Of a stretch of DNA of 16,973 nt, positions 1 to 6,174 are shown in pieces (within the stretch, counting starts at the first letter, position 1; each line of letters opens with the position of its first letter). This DNA comes from Dehalococcoidia bacterium SM23_28_2 (GTDB lineage: Bacteria > Chloroflexota > Dehalococcoidia > SM23-28-2). The position numbers and the translations under genes were made by a program. Location of the stretch: positions 1 to 16,973 of the forward strand of contig LJUA01000045.1 of assembly GCA_001303545.1 (NCBI GenBank), in the 5' to 3' direction. Below the pieces are notes generated by a model. That model ran no database searches. It saw only the letters and a list, made by a program, of their open reading frames with translations, and had not been told where the DNA came from.

Positions 1-929
1 ATGGTGCCGCCCTCCTTCACCGCTTGGGCGGCCACCGACATCCCCTTGACCGACTGGTAGAGATTGATGTCCGCCGGATAGCCCATGTTGGTGGCCACCA
101 CGATGTCGTACCGCTGAGGCACGGACTGCAGGTAGGCCTTCTCGGCGAAGGCGATGCCGGCATCGTGGGCCTGGGCCATCTCCCCGGCGAACACGCCCAT
201 GACCTCCTTGTGCTCGTTGAGGGTGACGTTGACGATGAAGGACGGCTGCGTGGCGAGAGCCACCTGCCGCGCTTCCTCGAACACGGGGTTCCCTTCCGCC
301 TGGCCCCAGGTGGCCTTCGGGTCGGCGAGCATCGGGCCGCCGTGGTTGCTCATGATCGTCTCGGCGCCGGCGATGCCCGGCAGGACCGACTTGCCGCCGC
401 CGGAATAGCCGGCGAAGATGTGGGGCTCCACGAAGCCGGTGAGGATTCTGACGTTCGCCCGCATGTAGTCGCCGTTGACCCAGATCTCCGCCCCGCGCGC
501 GTTCTTGGAGAGGAAGGCCTGTTGTCCCTTGTCTCTGGCGTCGTGCTGAACGATGCGATAGCGGTCGACTACCTCCTGCCCCAGCATTGCTATCAGATCC
601 TCGCGAGTGTTGAAGCGATGCATGCCGGTGGCGTTGATGAGGGTGACGTTCTCTTCGGGCACGCCCTTGGCAGCGAGCTCGCCGAGGATGGCGGGGAGGA
701 GGATGTGGTTGGGCGTCGGGCGGGTGATGTCACTGAAGACGATGGCCGCCGTATGGGCGGGTTGCACCAGCTCGGCCAGCGGCGGCGAGCCGATGGGCTG
801 GCGCAGGGCCTGGCGCACGGCCTCCTCCGGCTGGGCCAGAGCGGGCAGGCGCTTGGGGAGGAGCACCTGGGCCTGCTCCGGCAGCTCGACCTCTAGACCC
901 TGGCGTCCGTAAGAGAGGCGAACCTTCAT
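1..929 (-). CDS. larA: LarA-type nickel-dependent racemase, 5' part (C-terminus off window)
   Basis: About 309 residues are visible, of a family that usually has about 420-430. LarA interconverts D- and L-lactate, or other 2-hydroxyacids in LarA homologues, using the nickel-pincer (NPN) cofactor. The cofactor is attached to a lysine. The family's active-site residues are all visible with one constant offset from the Lactobacillus enzyme: Asp67 and Arg70 (FSDITRP), His104 (TGMHR), His170 and Lys180 (EPHIFAGYSGGGK) and His196 (SNH). The ATG at 929 is chosen because it is preceded by TGAGGG and begins with a typical MKVRLSYG strand. The cofactor-making genes larB, larC and larE are not in the window. 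The gene is transcribed away from the zinc-ribbon/flavin reductase/SDR group. The true substrate cannot be told from sequence; a 2-hydroxyacid is likely, lactate is not proven. Confidence 0.9.
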   Translation of the reverse strand, partial: MKVRLSYGRQGLEVELPEQAQVLLPKRLPALAQPEEAVRQALRQPIGSPPLAELVQPAHTAAIVFSDITRPTPNHILLPAILGELAAKGVPEENVTLINATGMHRFNTREDLIAMLGQEVVDRYRIVQHDARDKGQQAFLSKNARGAEIWVNGDYMRANVRILTGFVEPHIFAGYSGGGKSVLPGIAGAETIMSNHGGPMLADPKATWGQAEGNPVFEEARQVALATQPSFIVNVTLNEHKEVMGVFAGEMAQAHDAGIAFAEKAYLQSVPQRYDIVVATNMGYPADINLYQSVKGMSVAAQAVKEGGT

Positions 930-971
930 TTCGACCCTCAGTCTAGACGGCCGGCGAGAGGTGTGTCTAGA

Positions 972-1067
972 ATGGGGCTCGCTGAAGAGCAGACGGCTGA
1001 GGATCATGGAGGGGGCGCCACTGGCAAACCTCGTTGCAAGTATTGCACGAACCCGTATGGAGGCTGA
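972..1067 (+). pseudogene. Truncated zinc-ribbon duplicate (fragment, or a 31-aa micro-ORF)
   Basis: This short in-frame ATG-to-TGA stretch encodes about 31 residues. Its last 25 codons (990-1064) align without gaps to codons 17-41 of the intact zinc-ribbon gene at 1695: 62 of 75 bases agree, including an identical 20-base core. It keeps only the second cysteine pair (CKYC); the first pair (CEAC) is missing, so a normal two-knuckle zinc site cannot form in a monomer. GAGAGGTG at 955-962 lies 9 bases before the ATG, so translation is possible. Most base changes are at third positions, so the copy is not recent and may have been under selection for some time. I call it a gene fragment; a functional micro-protein is the alternative. 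Confidence 0.55.
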
Positions 1068-1095
1068 AATCTGCACATTGAACTGAGGAGACAAA

Positions 1096-1683
1096 ATGAA
1101 AAGGCAACTCGGCCCATCTGACGCGTTCTTCCCAGTTCCTGCCGCGCTGATTGTAAGTGGGATAGAAGATAAGGTTAACATCATTACGGTAGCTTGGATT
1201 GGAATTGTGGGGTCTACACCTCCGACCGTTGGTATTTCATTGGAGAAGACCCGCTACTCATTGGAGATAATCAGAAAATCAAAGGAGTTTACTGTCAATA
1301 TTCCGTCAGCAGATTGCTTCAGAGAAACCGATTATTGTGGTCTGGTCACGGGAAGAAATAGGAACAAGTTTGATGATATTGGGTTTACTCCTAACAAGAG
1401 TTCAAGAGTTAATACTCCGATAATTGAGGAATGTCCATACAACATGGAGTGTCGGGTGACACAGGAAATTGTATTAGGAGACTGGGTTCTGATCTTGGGA
1501 GAAATAGTTGAGACCCATATTGACGTGGATAAGGTGAGTCCTTCAAATAGAGCAAAGATAGATATTCCCAAAGTGAACCCACTTGTGTATTGTGCTGAAG
1601 TCCGTGAGTATTGGGCTCTAGGAAAGAGATTAGGGCGTGGATTCCATGCTGGAAAGGAAATATTGCAGAGGACAAAAAAGTAG
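1096..1683 (+). CDS. Flavin reductase family protein (FMN-binding split barrel), AT-rich
   Basis: This 195-residue protein resembles the flavin reductase-like / flavoredoxin family, which binds FMN in a split-barrel fold and reduces flavin or an attached partner with NAD(P)H. The N-terminus carries the family's Pro-Val-Pro-Ala-Ala-Leu-Ile-Val-Ser-Gly strand (about residues 14-23). The segment GISLEKTRYSLE (46-57) is the usual phosphate/flavin-contact loop. GAGGAG just before the ATG supports this start. The stop codon is embedded in the next gene's GGAGGTGG ribosome site, so the two are translationally close. Base use is unlike the neighbours: bases 1261-1320 have 22 G/C of 60, against 39 of 60 at 2461-2520, and ATA, AGA, TTA and ATT codons are common. 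This suggests acquisition from another genome. The exact substrate is unknown. Confidence 0.85.
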   Translation: MKRQLGPSDAFFPVPAALIVSGIEDKVNIITVAWIGIVGSTPPTVGISLEKTRYSLEIIRKSKEFTVNIPSADCFRETDYCGLVTGRNRNKFDDIGFTPNKSSRVNTPIIEECPYNMECRVTQEIVLGDWVLILGEIVETHIDVDKVSPSNRAKIDIPKVNPLVYCAEVREYWALGKRLGRGFHAGKEILQRTKK

Positions 1684-1694
1684 GAGGTGGTGCT

Positions 1695-1967
1695 ATGGCT
1701 ACGCAGCAAGCGCCTGTGTGTGAGGCCTGCGGCATGCCGATGCAGACGGCCGAGGAACACGGAGGAGGCGACGTTAGCAACCCTCGCTGCAAGTATTGCA
1801 CGAACCCCGATGGAAGCTTCAGGACCTACGATGAGGTCTTCGAAGGCCTTGTTCAGGCCCTCGTGGCTGGCATGGTTCCGGGGTTCGGCAAGCTGAGCCG
1901 TGAGGAGGCCGAGCAGCGGGCGCACTACATCGATAGCCTGCCGGCCTGGGCAGGCCGCGGCTCCTGA
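1695..1967 (+). CDS. Small zinc-ribbon domain protein (Zn_ribbon_2-like)
   Basis: This 90-residue protein has two cysteine pairs, Cys9/Cys12 (CEACGMPM) and Cys32/Cys35 (CKYC), followed by a helical tail. The order CxxCGMPM, an acidic/Gly stretch, CKYC, then Asp-Gly-Ser-Phe matches the putative zinc-ribbon domain family (Pfam Zn_ribbon_2), whose members have no defined role. The ATG at 1695 is preceded by a strong GGAGGTGG at 1683-1690; the longer open frame beginning inside the flavin reductase is not needed. It lies 11 bases after the flavin reductase and 27 before the first SDR. A diverged fragment of the same gene lies upstream at 972-1067. It could act as a small metal-binding or regulatory partner; that is not shown by the sequence. 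Confidence 0.82.
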   Translation: MATQQAPVCEACGMPMQTAEEHGGGDVSNPRCKYCTNPDGSFRTYDEVFEGLVQALVAGMVPGFGKLSREEAEQRAHYIDSLPAWAGRGS

Positions 1968-1994
1968 TTCGCGGCGGCGGACGAGAGCTATAGC

Positions 1995-2789
1995 GTGATT
2001 CTTGACAAACTGCGCCTGGACGGTAAGGTAGCTATCGTCACCGGCGCTGGCCGTCATCTGGGCCGGGCGATGTCCATCGCCCTGGCCGAGGCAGGCGCCG
2101 ATATCGTGGCGGCCGCTCGCACCCAGGGCCAGCTCGAAGAGACGGCCCAGCAGGTGCGGGCCAGGGGCCGCCGTTGCCTGGTTGCCCCCACCGATGTCAC
2201 CGACTCCGCCCAGGTGAACGCCATGGTGGAGCGGGCCGTCGCCGAGTTCAGCCGGGTTGACATCCTGGTCAATAACGCCGGCGGCGCCACCGCTGGCTAC
2301 GCCAAGGCCCTGCCCGACCTCACCGACGACGAGTGGCGAGTGGGAATAGACACCAACCTCACCAGCGCCTTTTATTGCACTCGGGCGGTCATTCCTCACC
2401 TGGTCCGCCAGGGCGGCGGCAAGATCGTCAATATCTCCTCCGGCTATGGCCTGCGGGGAGACCCCCGCGACTACGTGTACGCCTCGGCCAAGGCGGGCCT
2501 CATTAACTTCACGCGCTCTCTGGCCCTCGCCTACGCCCGCGACAACATCCAGGCCAACTGCATCGCCCCCGGCGTGTTCCCTCAAACCGAGCAGATGGCC
2601 CAGTTCTTCCGCGGCGGCAAGTTCATTCCGATGGGCCGCCTCGGCCGTGCCGAAGAGCTGGGGCCGGCGCTGGTCTTCCTCTGCTCCGAGCTATCGAGCC
2701 ATATGACCGGCGAGACGCTGGTGGTGGACGGCGGTGGCACGGCCGGCGGCCAGGCTCCTACCGGCCTGGCGCCCATCATTCCCCTGTGA
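1995..2789 (+). CDS. Short-chain dehydrogenase/reductase (SDR), copy 1 of a tandem pair
   Basis: This 264-residue classical SDR is expected to be an NAD(P)-dependent oxidoreductase of a hydroxyl/keto group. Visible motifs are TGAGRHLG (16-23, dinucleotide binding), Asp-Val-Thr-Asp (67-70), NNAG (93-96), the tetrad Asn121 (TNLTSAF), Ser149, Tyr162 and Lys166 (YASAK), and a C-terminal VVDGGG. Arg42 after the second strand favours NADP(H) (inference). The start is a GTG at 1995 with only a weak GAGAG upstream; it gives the normal distance to the glycine motif. The C-terminus extends about 15 residues past the usual DGG end. It is followed after 10 bases by a second SDR with clear protein and DNA similarity, pointing to tandem duplication. 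Substrate unknown; 3-oxoacyl/3-hydroxyacyl chemistry would suit the neighbourhood. Confidence 0.9.
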   Translation: MILDKLRLDGKVAIVTGAGRHLGRAMSIALAEAGADIVAAARTQGQLEETAQQVRARGRRCLVAPTDVTDSAQVNAMVERAVAEFSRVDILVNNAGGATAGYAKALPDLTDDEWRVGIDTNLTSAFYCTRAVIPHLVRQGGGKIVNISSGYGLRGDPRDYVYASAKAGLINFTRSLALAYARDNIQANCIAPGVFPQTEQMAQFFRGGKFIPMGRLGRAEELGPALVFLCSELSSHMTGETLVVDGGGTAGGQAPTGLAPIIPL

Positions 2790-2799
2790 GAGGTGTCCC

Positions 2800-3576
2800 A
2801 TGACCCCGAAGGAGTTCGAGCTGACCGGCAAGGTGGCCCTGGTTGTCGGCGGAGCGACCGCCCTCGGACGAGCGCTGGCCGTAGCCCTCGCCGAAGCGGG
2901 CGCCGACGTCGCGGTGACATCCTGCACTCGGGGCGAGCAGGAAGAAGAGGCCGCCAATTCCACGGCGGCTGAAGTGCGGGCCATCGGCCGCCGTGGCTTC
3001 GCCGCCGCCATCGACGTCACCGACGCCTCTCAGGTCGATGCGGTCGTCCAGCGAGCGGTTGACGAACTGGGCGGCCTGCACATCCTGGTGAACAACCCTG
3101 ACCTGCCCTTCGCCAAGCCTCTGGCCGAGGTCGCCGACGACGAGTGGCAGCGGGTGCTGGCCGCCAACCTCACGGCGGTATTCCTGGCCACCCGCGCGGC
3201 CGCTCCGGTCATGCTTCGCCAGGGCAAGGGGAGGGTCATCAACGTAAGCTCTCTGCTCGGCGAGCGGGGGGTTATCAACGGCGCCGCCTACTGCGCGGCC
3301 AAGGCGGGGGTGATCAATATGACCCGCGCCCTCGCTCTGGAGTGGGCCCGCGAGGGCATCAACGTGAACTGCATCGGCGTCGGCTTTCTGGACGATGTGC
3401 CCGGCATCGGCGGTGATGAGGCGCTGAAGGCGTCCCTCGAGCGCTACCTGCCCATGCGTCGCCTGGCGCGCTCGCAGGAGATGGCAGGCCTGTCCGTCTA
3501 CCTGGCTTCCGATGCCTCCGATTTCGTCACCGGCCAGGTCATCTTCATCGAGGGTGGGGCGCTGAGCCACGTCTAG
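2800..3576 (+). CDS. Short-chain dehydrogenase/reductase (SDR), copy 2 of a tandem pair
   Basis: This 258-residue SDR carries a changed glycine motif (VGGATALG, 16-23, lacking the usual Thr at its start), NNPD (98-101) instead of NNAG, the tetrad Asn123 (ANLTAVF), Ser151, Tyr164 and Lys168 (YCAAK), and the C-terminal FIEGG. Catalytic residues are intact, so it is probably active, but the structural NNAG turn is unusual. The ATG at 2800 is used because GAGAGGTG at 2788-2795 directly precedes it and overlaps the upstream stop; a longer in-frame open region reaching back to 2734 would overlap SDR copy 1. It ends 10 bases before the convergent lipoprotein gene, and no terminator is visible between them. 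Likely co-transcribed and possibly acting on related substrates with copy 1. Confidence 0.88.
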   Translation: MTPKEFELTGKVALVVGGATALGRALAVALAEAGADVAVTSCTRGEQEEEAANSTAAEVRAIGRRGFAAAIDVTDASQVDAVVQRAVDELGGLHILVNNPDLPFAKPLAEVADDEWQRVLAANLTAVFLATRAAAPVMLRQGKGRVINVSSLLGERGVINGAAYCAAKAGVINMTRALALEWAREGINVNCIGVGFLDDVPGIGGDEALKASLERYLPMRRLARSQEMAGLSVYLASDASDFVTGQVIFIEGGALSHV

Positions 3577-3586
3577 GGCTACCGCT

Positions 3587-4414
3587 CTAGTACTCGCTCA
3601 CCTCGAAGGAGTCCTGAGCGATAAGCTGGTCCTCTATCCAAAAGAAGACATAGTAAGTGCCGGAGAGGAAAGTGTCCTCGTAGGGCAGGTACGCCCACTC
3701 GTCGGCGCAAACGGTAGCCTCTCCAGAGGAGTAGCCGTCCATCGGGTCGTACACTTCCATCAGGAAGTCATAGCATTCGCCTGGCTCGCCGAACTTATTA
3801 CGCAGCCCCAGTTCCACCACTTCGCCGATGCCCACCGCCACCCTGGGGGCGGAGGTCTGCCACGTAAGGGTGGTGAAATCGGTCCCCGGCGGCGGTTCCG
3901 GCTCCTGAACCTTGAAGAAGTCCTGTGCATATATGAGGTCGCTCTGGGGCAGGCCGAAGTAGACGGTGTAGGTGCCCGGCAGGCTTGTCTCGGCCAGGGA
4001 GAAGTAGGCCCACCCGTCGCCGACGACCTCGCCCTCCATGTTCACCGGCGAGCCGTCCGGCAGGTTCACCTGCACGCCGATGGCGTAGGTCTCGCCGGGA
4101 GCGCCGTTCTTGTTCCTGATACCTAGCTCCACCACCTGCCCGATGGGCGCCGGCGCCCTGGGAGCGGCGGTCTGCCAGGAGGGCATAAGCGCCGGCGTCT
4201 CTCCGCTGGGCGGAAGGGTGGGTGAAGGGGGCAGGGTTGGTGCTGCCGTGGGAGAGGGCTCTGGCGTAGGAGTGGCCATCGCCGTCGGGCTGGCCGCAGG
4301 TGCCGCTGTGGGCGTGGCTTCCTCCTCGCCGCCGCAGGCTGCCAGAGCCACCGCCGTCAAAACGAAGACAGACAGCGCCAGGACCCTGTGGCAGCTTGGA
4401 CGCTGACGCCTCAT
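3587..4414 (-). CDS. Secreted lipoprotein with Thr/Pro linker and two repeated domains
   Basis: This 275-residue protein starts with a basic n-region, a hydrophobic segment (about 11-25) and a lipobox ending Ala-Ala-Cys at Cys27, so it should be lipid-anchored outside the membrane. Residues 30-75 are a low-complexity Thr/Pro/Ala linker typical of Chloroflexota lipoproteins. Two domains of about 90 residues follow (80-169 and 185-273). Both open Trp-Gln-Thr-x-Ala-Pro-Arg, continue with IGxVVELGxRNKxGxPGExY, and end in xAQDxFxV; they are probably beta-sandwiches. The second domain has Cys213 and Cys236, which could form a disulfide; the first has none. GGAGG precedes the ATG at 4414. It follows SDR 3 by 17 bases on the same strand. 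No specific family is recognised; ligand binding or a surface role is a guess. Confidence 0.8.
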   Translation of the reverse strand: MRRQRPSCHRVLALSVFVLTAVALAACGGEEEATPTAAPAASPTAMATPTPEPSPTAAPTLPPSPTLPPSGETPALMPSWQTAAPRAPAPIGQVVELGIRNKNGAPGETYAIGVQVNLPDGSPVNMEGEVVGDGWAYFSLAETSLPGTYTVYFGLPQSDLIYAQDFFKVQEPEPPPGTDFTTLTWQTSAPRVAVGIGEVVELGLRNKFGEPGECYDFLMEVYDPMDGYSSGEATVCADEWAYLPYEDTFLSGTYYVFFWIEDQLIAQDSFEVSEY

Positions 4415-4431
4415 GCCTTTCCTCCGCTCGA

Positions 4432-5190
4432 TCAGATATTCGACCGGCTCTGGCCGCCGTCCACGTTCACGCAGGCGCCGGTCACCCAGCTAGCCCGCTC
4501 CGATACCAGGAAGACCACCACATTGGCCACCTCCTCGGCGGTGCCGAAGCGGCCCATGGGGATGTTCTGGCGCACGAATTGGGCCATCTCCTCGGGGTCC
4601 TCCTGCTGGCGCCGCCACCAGGAGCCGCCGGGGTGGCTGGTGCTGCCGGGGGCCACCGAGTTCACGCGGATGTTCTGGGGAGCAAGCTCCAGGGCCATCG
4701 CCTTGGCGTGGCTGATCATCGCCGCCTTCAGCGCGTTGTAGGTGATATTGCCGCCCGACTCGCGGCCCCAGATGGAGGCGATGTGCACTATCGCTCCGCT
4801 GCCCGCTCGCTGCATGTGGGGGATGACCAGGCGGGTGGCGCGGGTGGCCGTCAGAAGGATCGTCTCGAAGGTGGCCTGCCAGGCCTCGTCCGAGTCGGCG
4901 GCTACCGCGCCGTCCACGTTGTTCACCAGGATATCGATGCGGCCGAAGGCGTCGACGGTGGCCTGCACCAGCCGCTCCGTGTCCTCGGCCTTGGTGACGT
5001 CGGCCTCCACCGCCAGCACGCGCACGCCCTTGGCCTCGATCTCCTTCGCCGTCTCCTGCAGTCGCTCCTGCCCGCGGGCGCAGAAGGCGACGTTGCAGCC
5101 CTCGTCGGCCAGGCCGAGGGCGATCGCCCGGCCGATGCCGCGGCTGGCGCCGGTGATGATGGCCACTTTGCCCTTCAATCCCAGGTCCAC
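4432..5190 (-). CDS. Short-chain dehydrogenase/reductase (SDR) 3, lacking the tetrad Asn
   Basis: This 252-residue protein has a textbook TGASRGIG (13-20), Arg39 after strand 2 (suggesting NADP), Ser139, Tyr151 and Lys155 (YNALK), and a C-terminal NVDGGQ. Two departures stand out. NNAG is replaced by NNVD (90-93), and the helix-4 asparagine of the catalytic tetrad is Ile111 in a gap-free alignment with SDR copy 1 at this segment. A Trp-rich loop (about 188-195) lies in the substrate-binding region. The start is a GTG at 5190 with a weak GGGAAGGG upstream and no better ATG. It is divergent from the enoyl-CoA hydratase genes and heads a two-gene unit with the lipoprotein. It may be an active dehydrogenase with altered proton relay, or one with another function; the substrate is unknown. 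Confidence 0.88.
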   Translation of the reverse strand: MDLGLKGKVAIITGASRGIGRAIALGLADEGCNVAFCARGQERLQETAKEIEAKGVRVLAVEADVTKAEDTERLVQATVDAFGRIDILVNNVDGAVAADSDEAWQATFETILLTATRATRLVIPHMQRAGSGAIVHIASIWGRESGGNITYNALKAAMISHAKAMALELAPQNIRVNSVAPGSTSHPGGSWWRRQQEDPEEMAQFVRQNIPMGRFGTAEEVANVVVFLVSERASWVTGACVNVDGGQSRSNI

Positions 5191-5253
5191 GCGATCTCTG
5201 CCCTTCCCAAGCGCTCATTGCTCCCTTGGCAGGAGCGGGCGCGTCCGGCGCGG

Positions 5254-5283
5254 ATGATACAACGTCCGTTGCCCTGATTGCAA
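5254..5283 (-). promoter_or_regulatory. Candidate sigma70-type promoter for SDR 3 / lipoprotein
   Basis: On the minus strand, TTGCAA (plus 5278-5283) and TATCAT (plus 5254-5259) are separated by 18 bases. The -10 matches the consensus at 5 of 6 positions, the -35 at 4 of 6. The predicted start lies about 57 bases before the GTG at 5190. The palindrome at 5266-5286 overlaps the spacer and the -35 box. Confidence 0.45.
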
Positions 5284-5286
5284 CGG
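5266..5286. promoter_or_regulatory. Palindromic operator candidate in the divergent control region
   Basis: CCGTTGC and GCAACGG form a perfect 7-bp inverted repeat around a 7-base centre. A further CAACG at 5260-5264 forms a second, shorter inverted repeat with CGTTG at 5267-5271, giving three similar half-sites. The element lies inside the minus-strand promoter candidate and 14 bases upstream of the plus-strand -35 box. That position suits a repressor controlling both directions, such as a TetR- or GntR-type regulator of acyl-CoA genes (inference). No regulator gene is in the window. Confidence 0.5.
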
Positions 5287-5300
5287 GGAGCTTGGCTTCA

Positions 5301-5329
5301 TTGACACCGTTTGTGGGCCTTGCTACCAT
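5301..5329 (+). promoter_or_regulatory. Candidate sigma70-type promoter for the hydratase/synthetase genes
   Basis: TTGACA (5301-5306, perfect consensus) and TACCAT (5324-5329, 4 of 6) are separated by 17 bases. The predicted start lies about 14 bases before the ATG at 5350, giving a very short leader just long enough for the GGAAGCGG ribosome site. Confidence 0.6.
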
Positions 5330-5349
5330 AGCCGACGCTGGAAGCGGCG

Positions 5350-6127
5350 ATGCCTTATCAGACCATCGGTCTCTCGAAGCGCGACACTGTCGCCCACCTC
5401 GATTTGCAGCGTCCCGAGCAGGGAAACCGTATCGATGAGCGACTGCTGCAAGAGCTGGCGGCCGCCTGCGCGGAGATAAACGACGACCCCCAGGTGCGGG
5501 TGGCCATCCTCAGCGGTGGGCAGGCATCGGTCTTTTCCTTGGGATGGGATATGTCGCTGCTGGCCGCCGAGAGGAAGCCAGCCCGCCGGGATTTCCTGGG
5601 CCACGCCTTCGATTGCCTGCCTCAGCTCTCGAAGCCGGTCATCTGCGCCATCAACGGTGATGCCATCAGCGCTGGCCTGGAGCTGGCCCTGGCCTGCGAC
5701 ATCCGCCTGGCCTGCGCCGAGGCCCATTTCGCCCTGCCCGAGACCTCCTGGGGCTTGATACCCATGGGCGGCGGCAGCCAGCGCCTGGCTCGCATCGTCG
5801 GGCGGGGCAAGCAAAGCCCTGGAGCTGATCCTCACAGCGGAGCCCATCGGTGCCCAGGAGGCCCATCGCGTCGGCTTGGTGAGCCAGGTGGTGCCCCGCG
5901 AGAGGCTCACGGCCGAGGCCACTGCTCTGGCCGAGCGAATCGCCGCGCGCGGGCCGATCGCTGTGCGCTACGCCAAGGAAGCGGTGAGCAAAGGCCTGGA
6001 CATGACCCTGGAGCAGGCTCTGCGCCTGGAGACGGACTTGACCATAATCCTCCAAACCACCGAAGATCGGGCCGAGGGCGTACGTGCCTTTCTGGACAAG
6101 CGGTCGCCGCGGTTCCACGGACGATAG
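5350..6127 (+). pseudogene. Enoyl-CoA hydratase/isomerase, frameshifted (copy 1 of a tandem pair)
   Basis: The first 154 codons encode a crotonase-fold N-terminal half with both family glutamates, Glu111 (SAGLEL) and Glu131 (ALPETSWG), and the oxyanion segment FSLGWDM. After GRGK the family sequence continues in another frame (from about 5813), ALELILTAEP to SPRFHGR and a TAG at 6125-6127. The sequence GCAAGCAA at 5807-5814 is a tandem GCAA. Removing one copy restores a 257-residue protein with the normal spacing between the conserved Gly and Ala-x-Glu-Leu, so a 4-base duplication explains it exactly. It may be a real inactivating mutation, an assembly error, or less likely a programmed shift. 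The second half is well conserved, so any loss is recent. It is paralogous to the hydratase that follows. Confidence 0.85.
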
Positions 6128-6174
6128 CATCACGACCGCGTTCGGCGCTGCGCCTGAGTACAGCAAGAAGTAGC

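Noticed and set aside
24..896. 290-codon plus-strand open frame opposite larA
   Set aside because: The minus strand encodes LarA with all active-site residues; this is its shadow.
1034..1061. TTGCAA and TATGGA as a promoter for the flavin reductase
   Set aside because: The -10 matches only 3 of 6, and the bases are conserved with the zinc-ribbon copy, so they are explained by coding origin.
1332..2585. 417-codon minus-strand open frame across the flavin reductase, zinc ribbon and SDR 1
   Set aside because: It is antisense to three recognised genes, changes character with the base composition below it, and shows no domain.
3577..3586. Terminator between the convergent SDR 2 and lipoprotein genes
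   Set aside because: Only 10 bases separate the genes, and I saw no hairpin with a T-tract.
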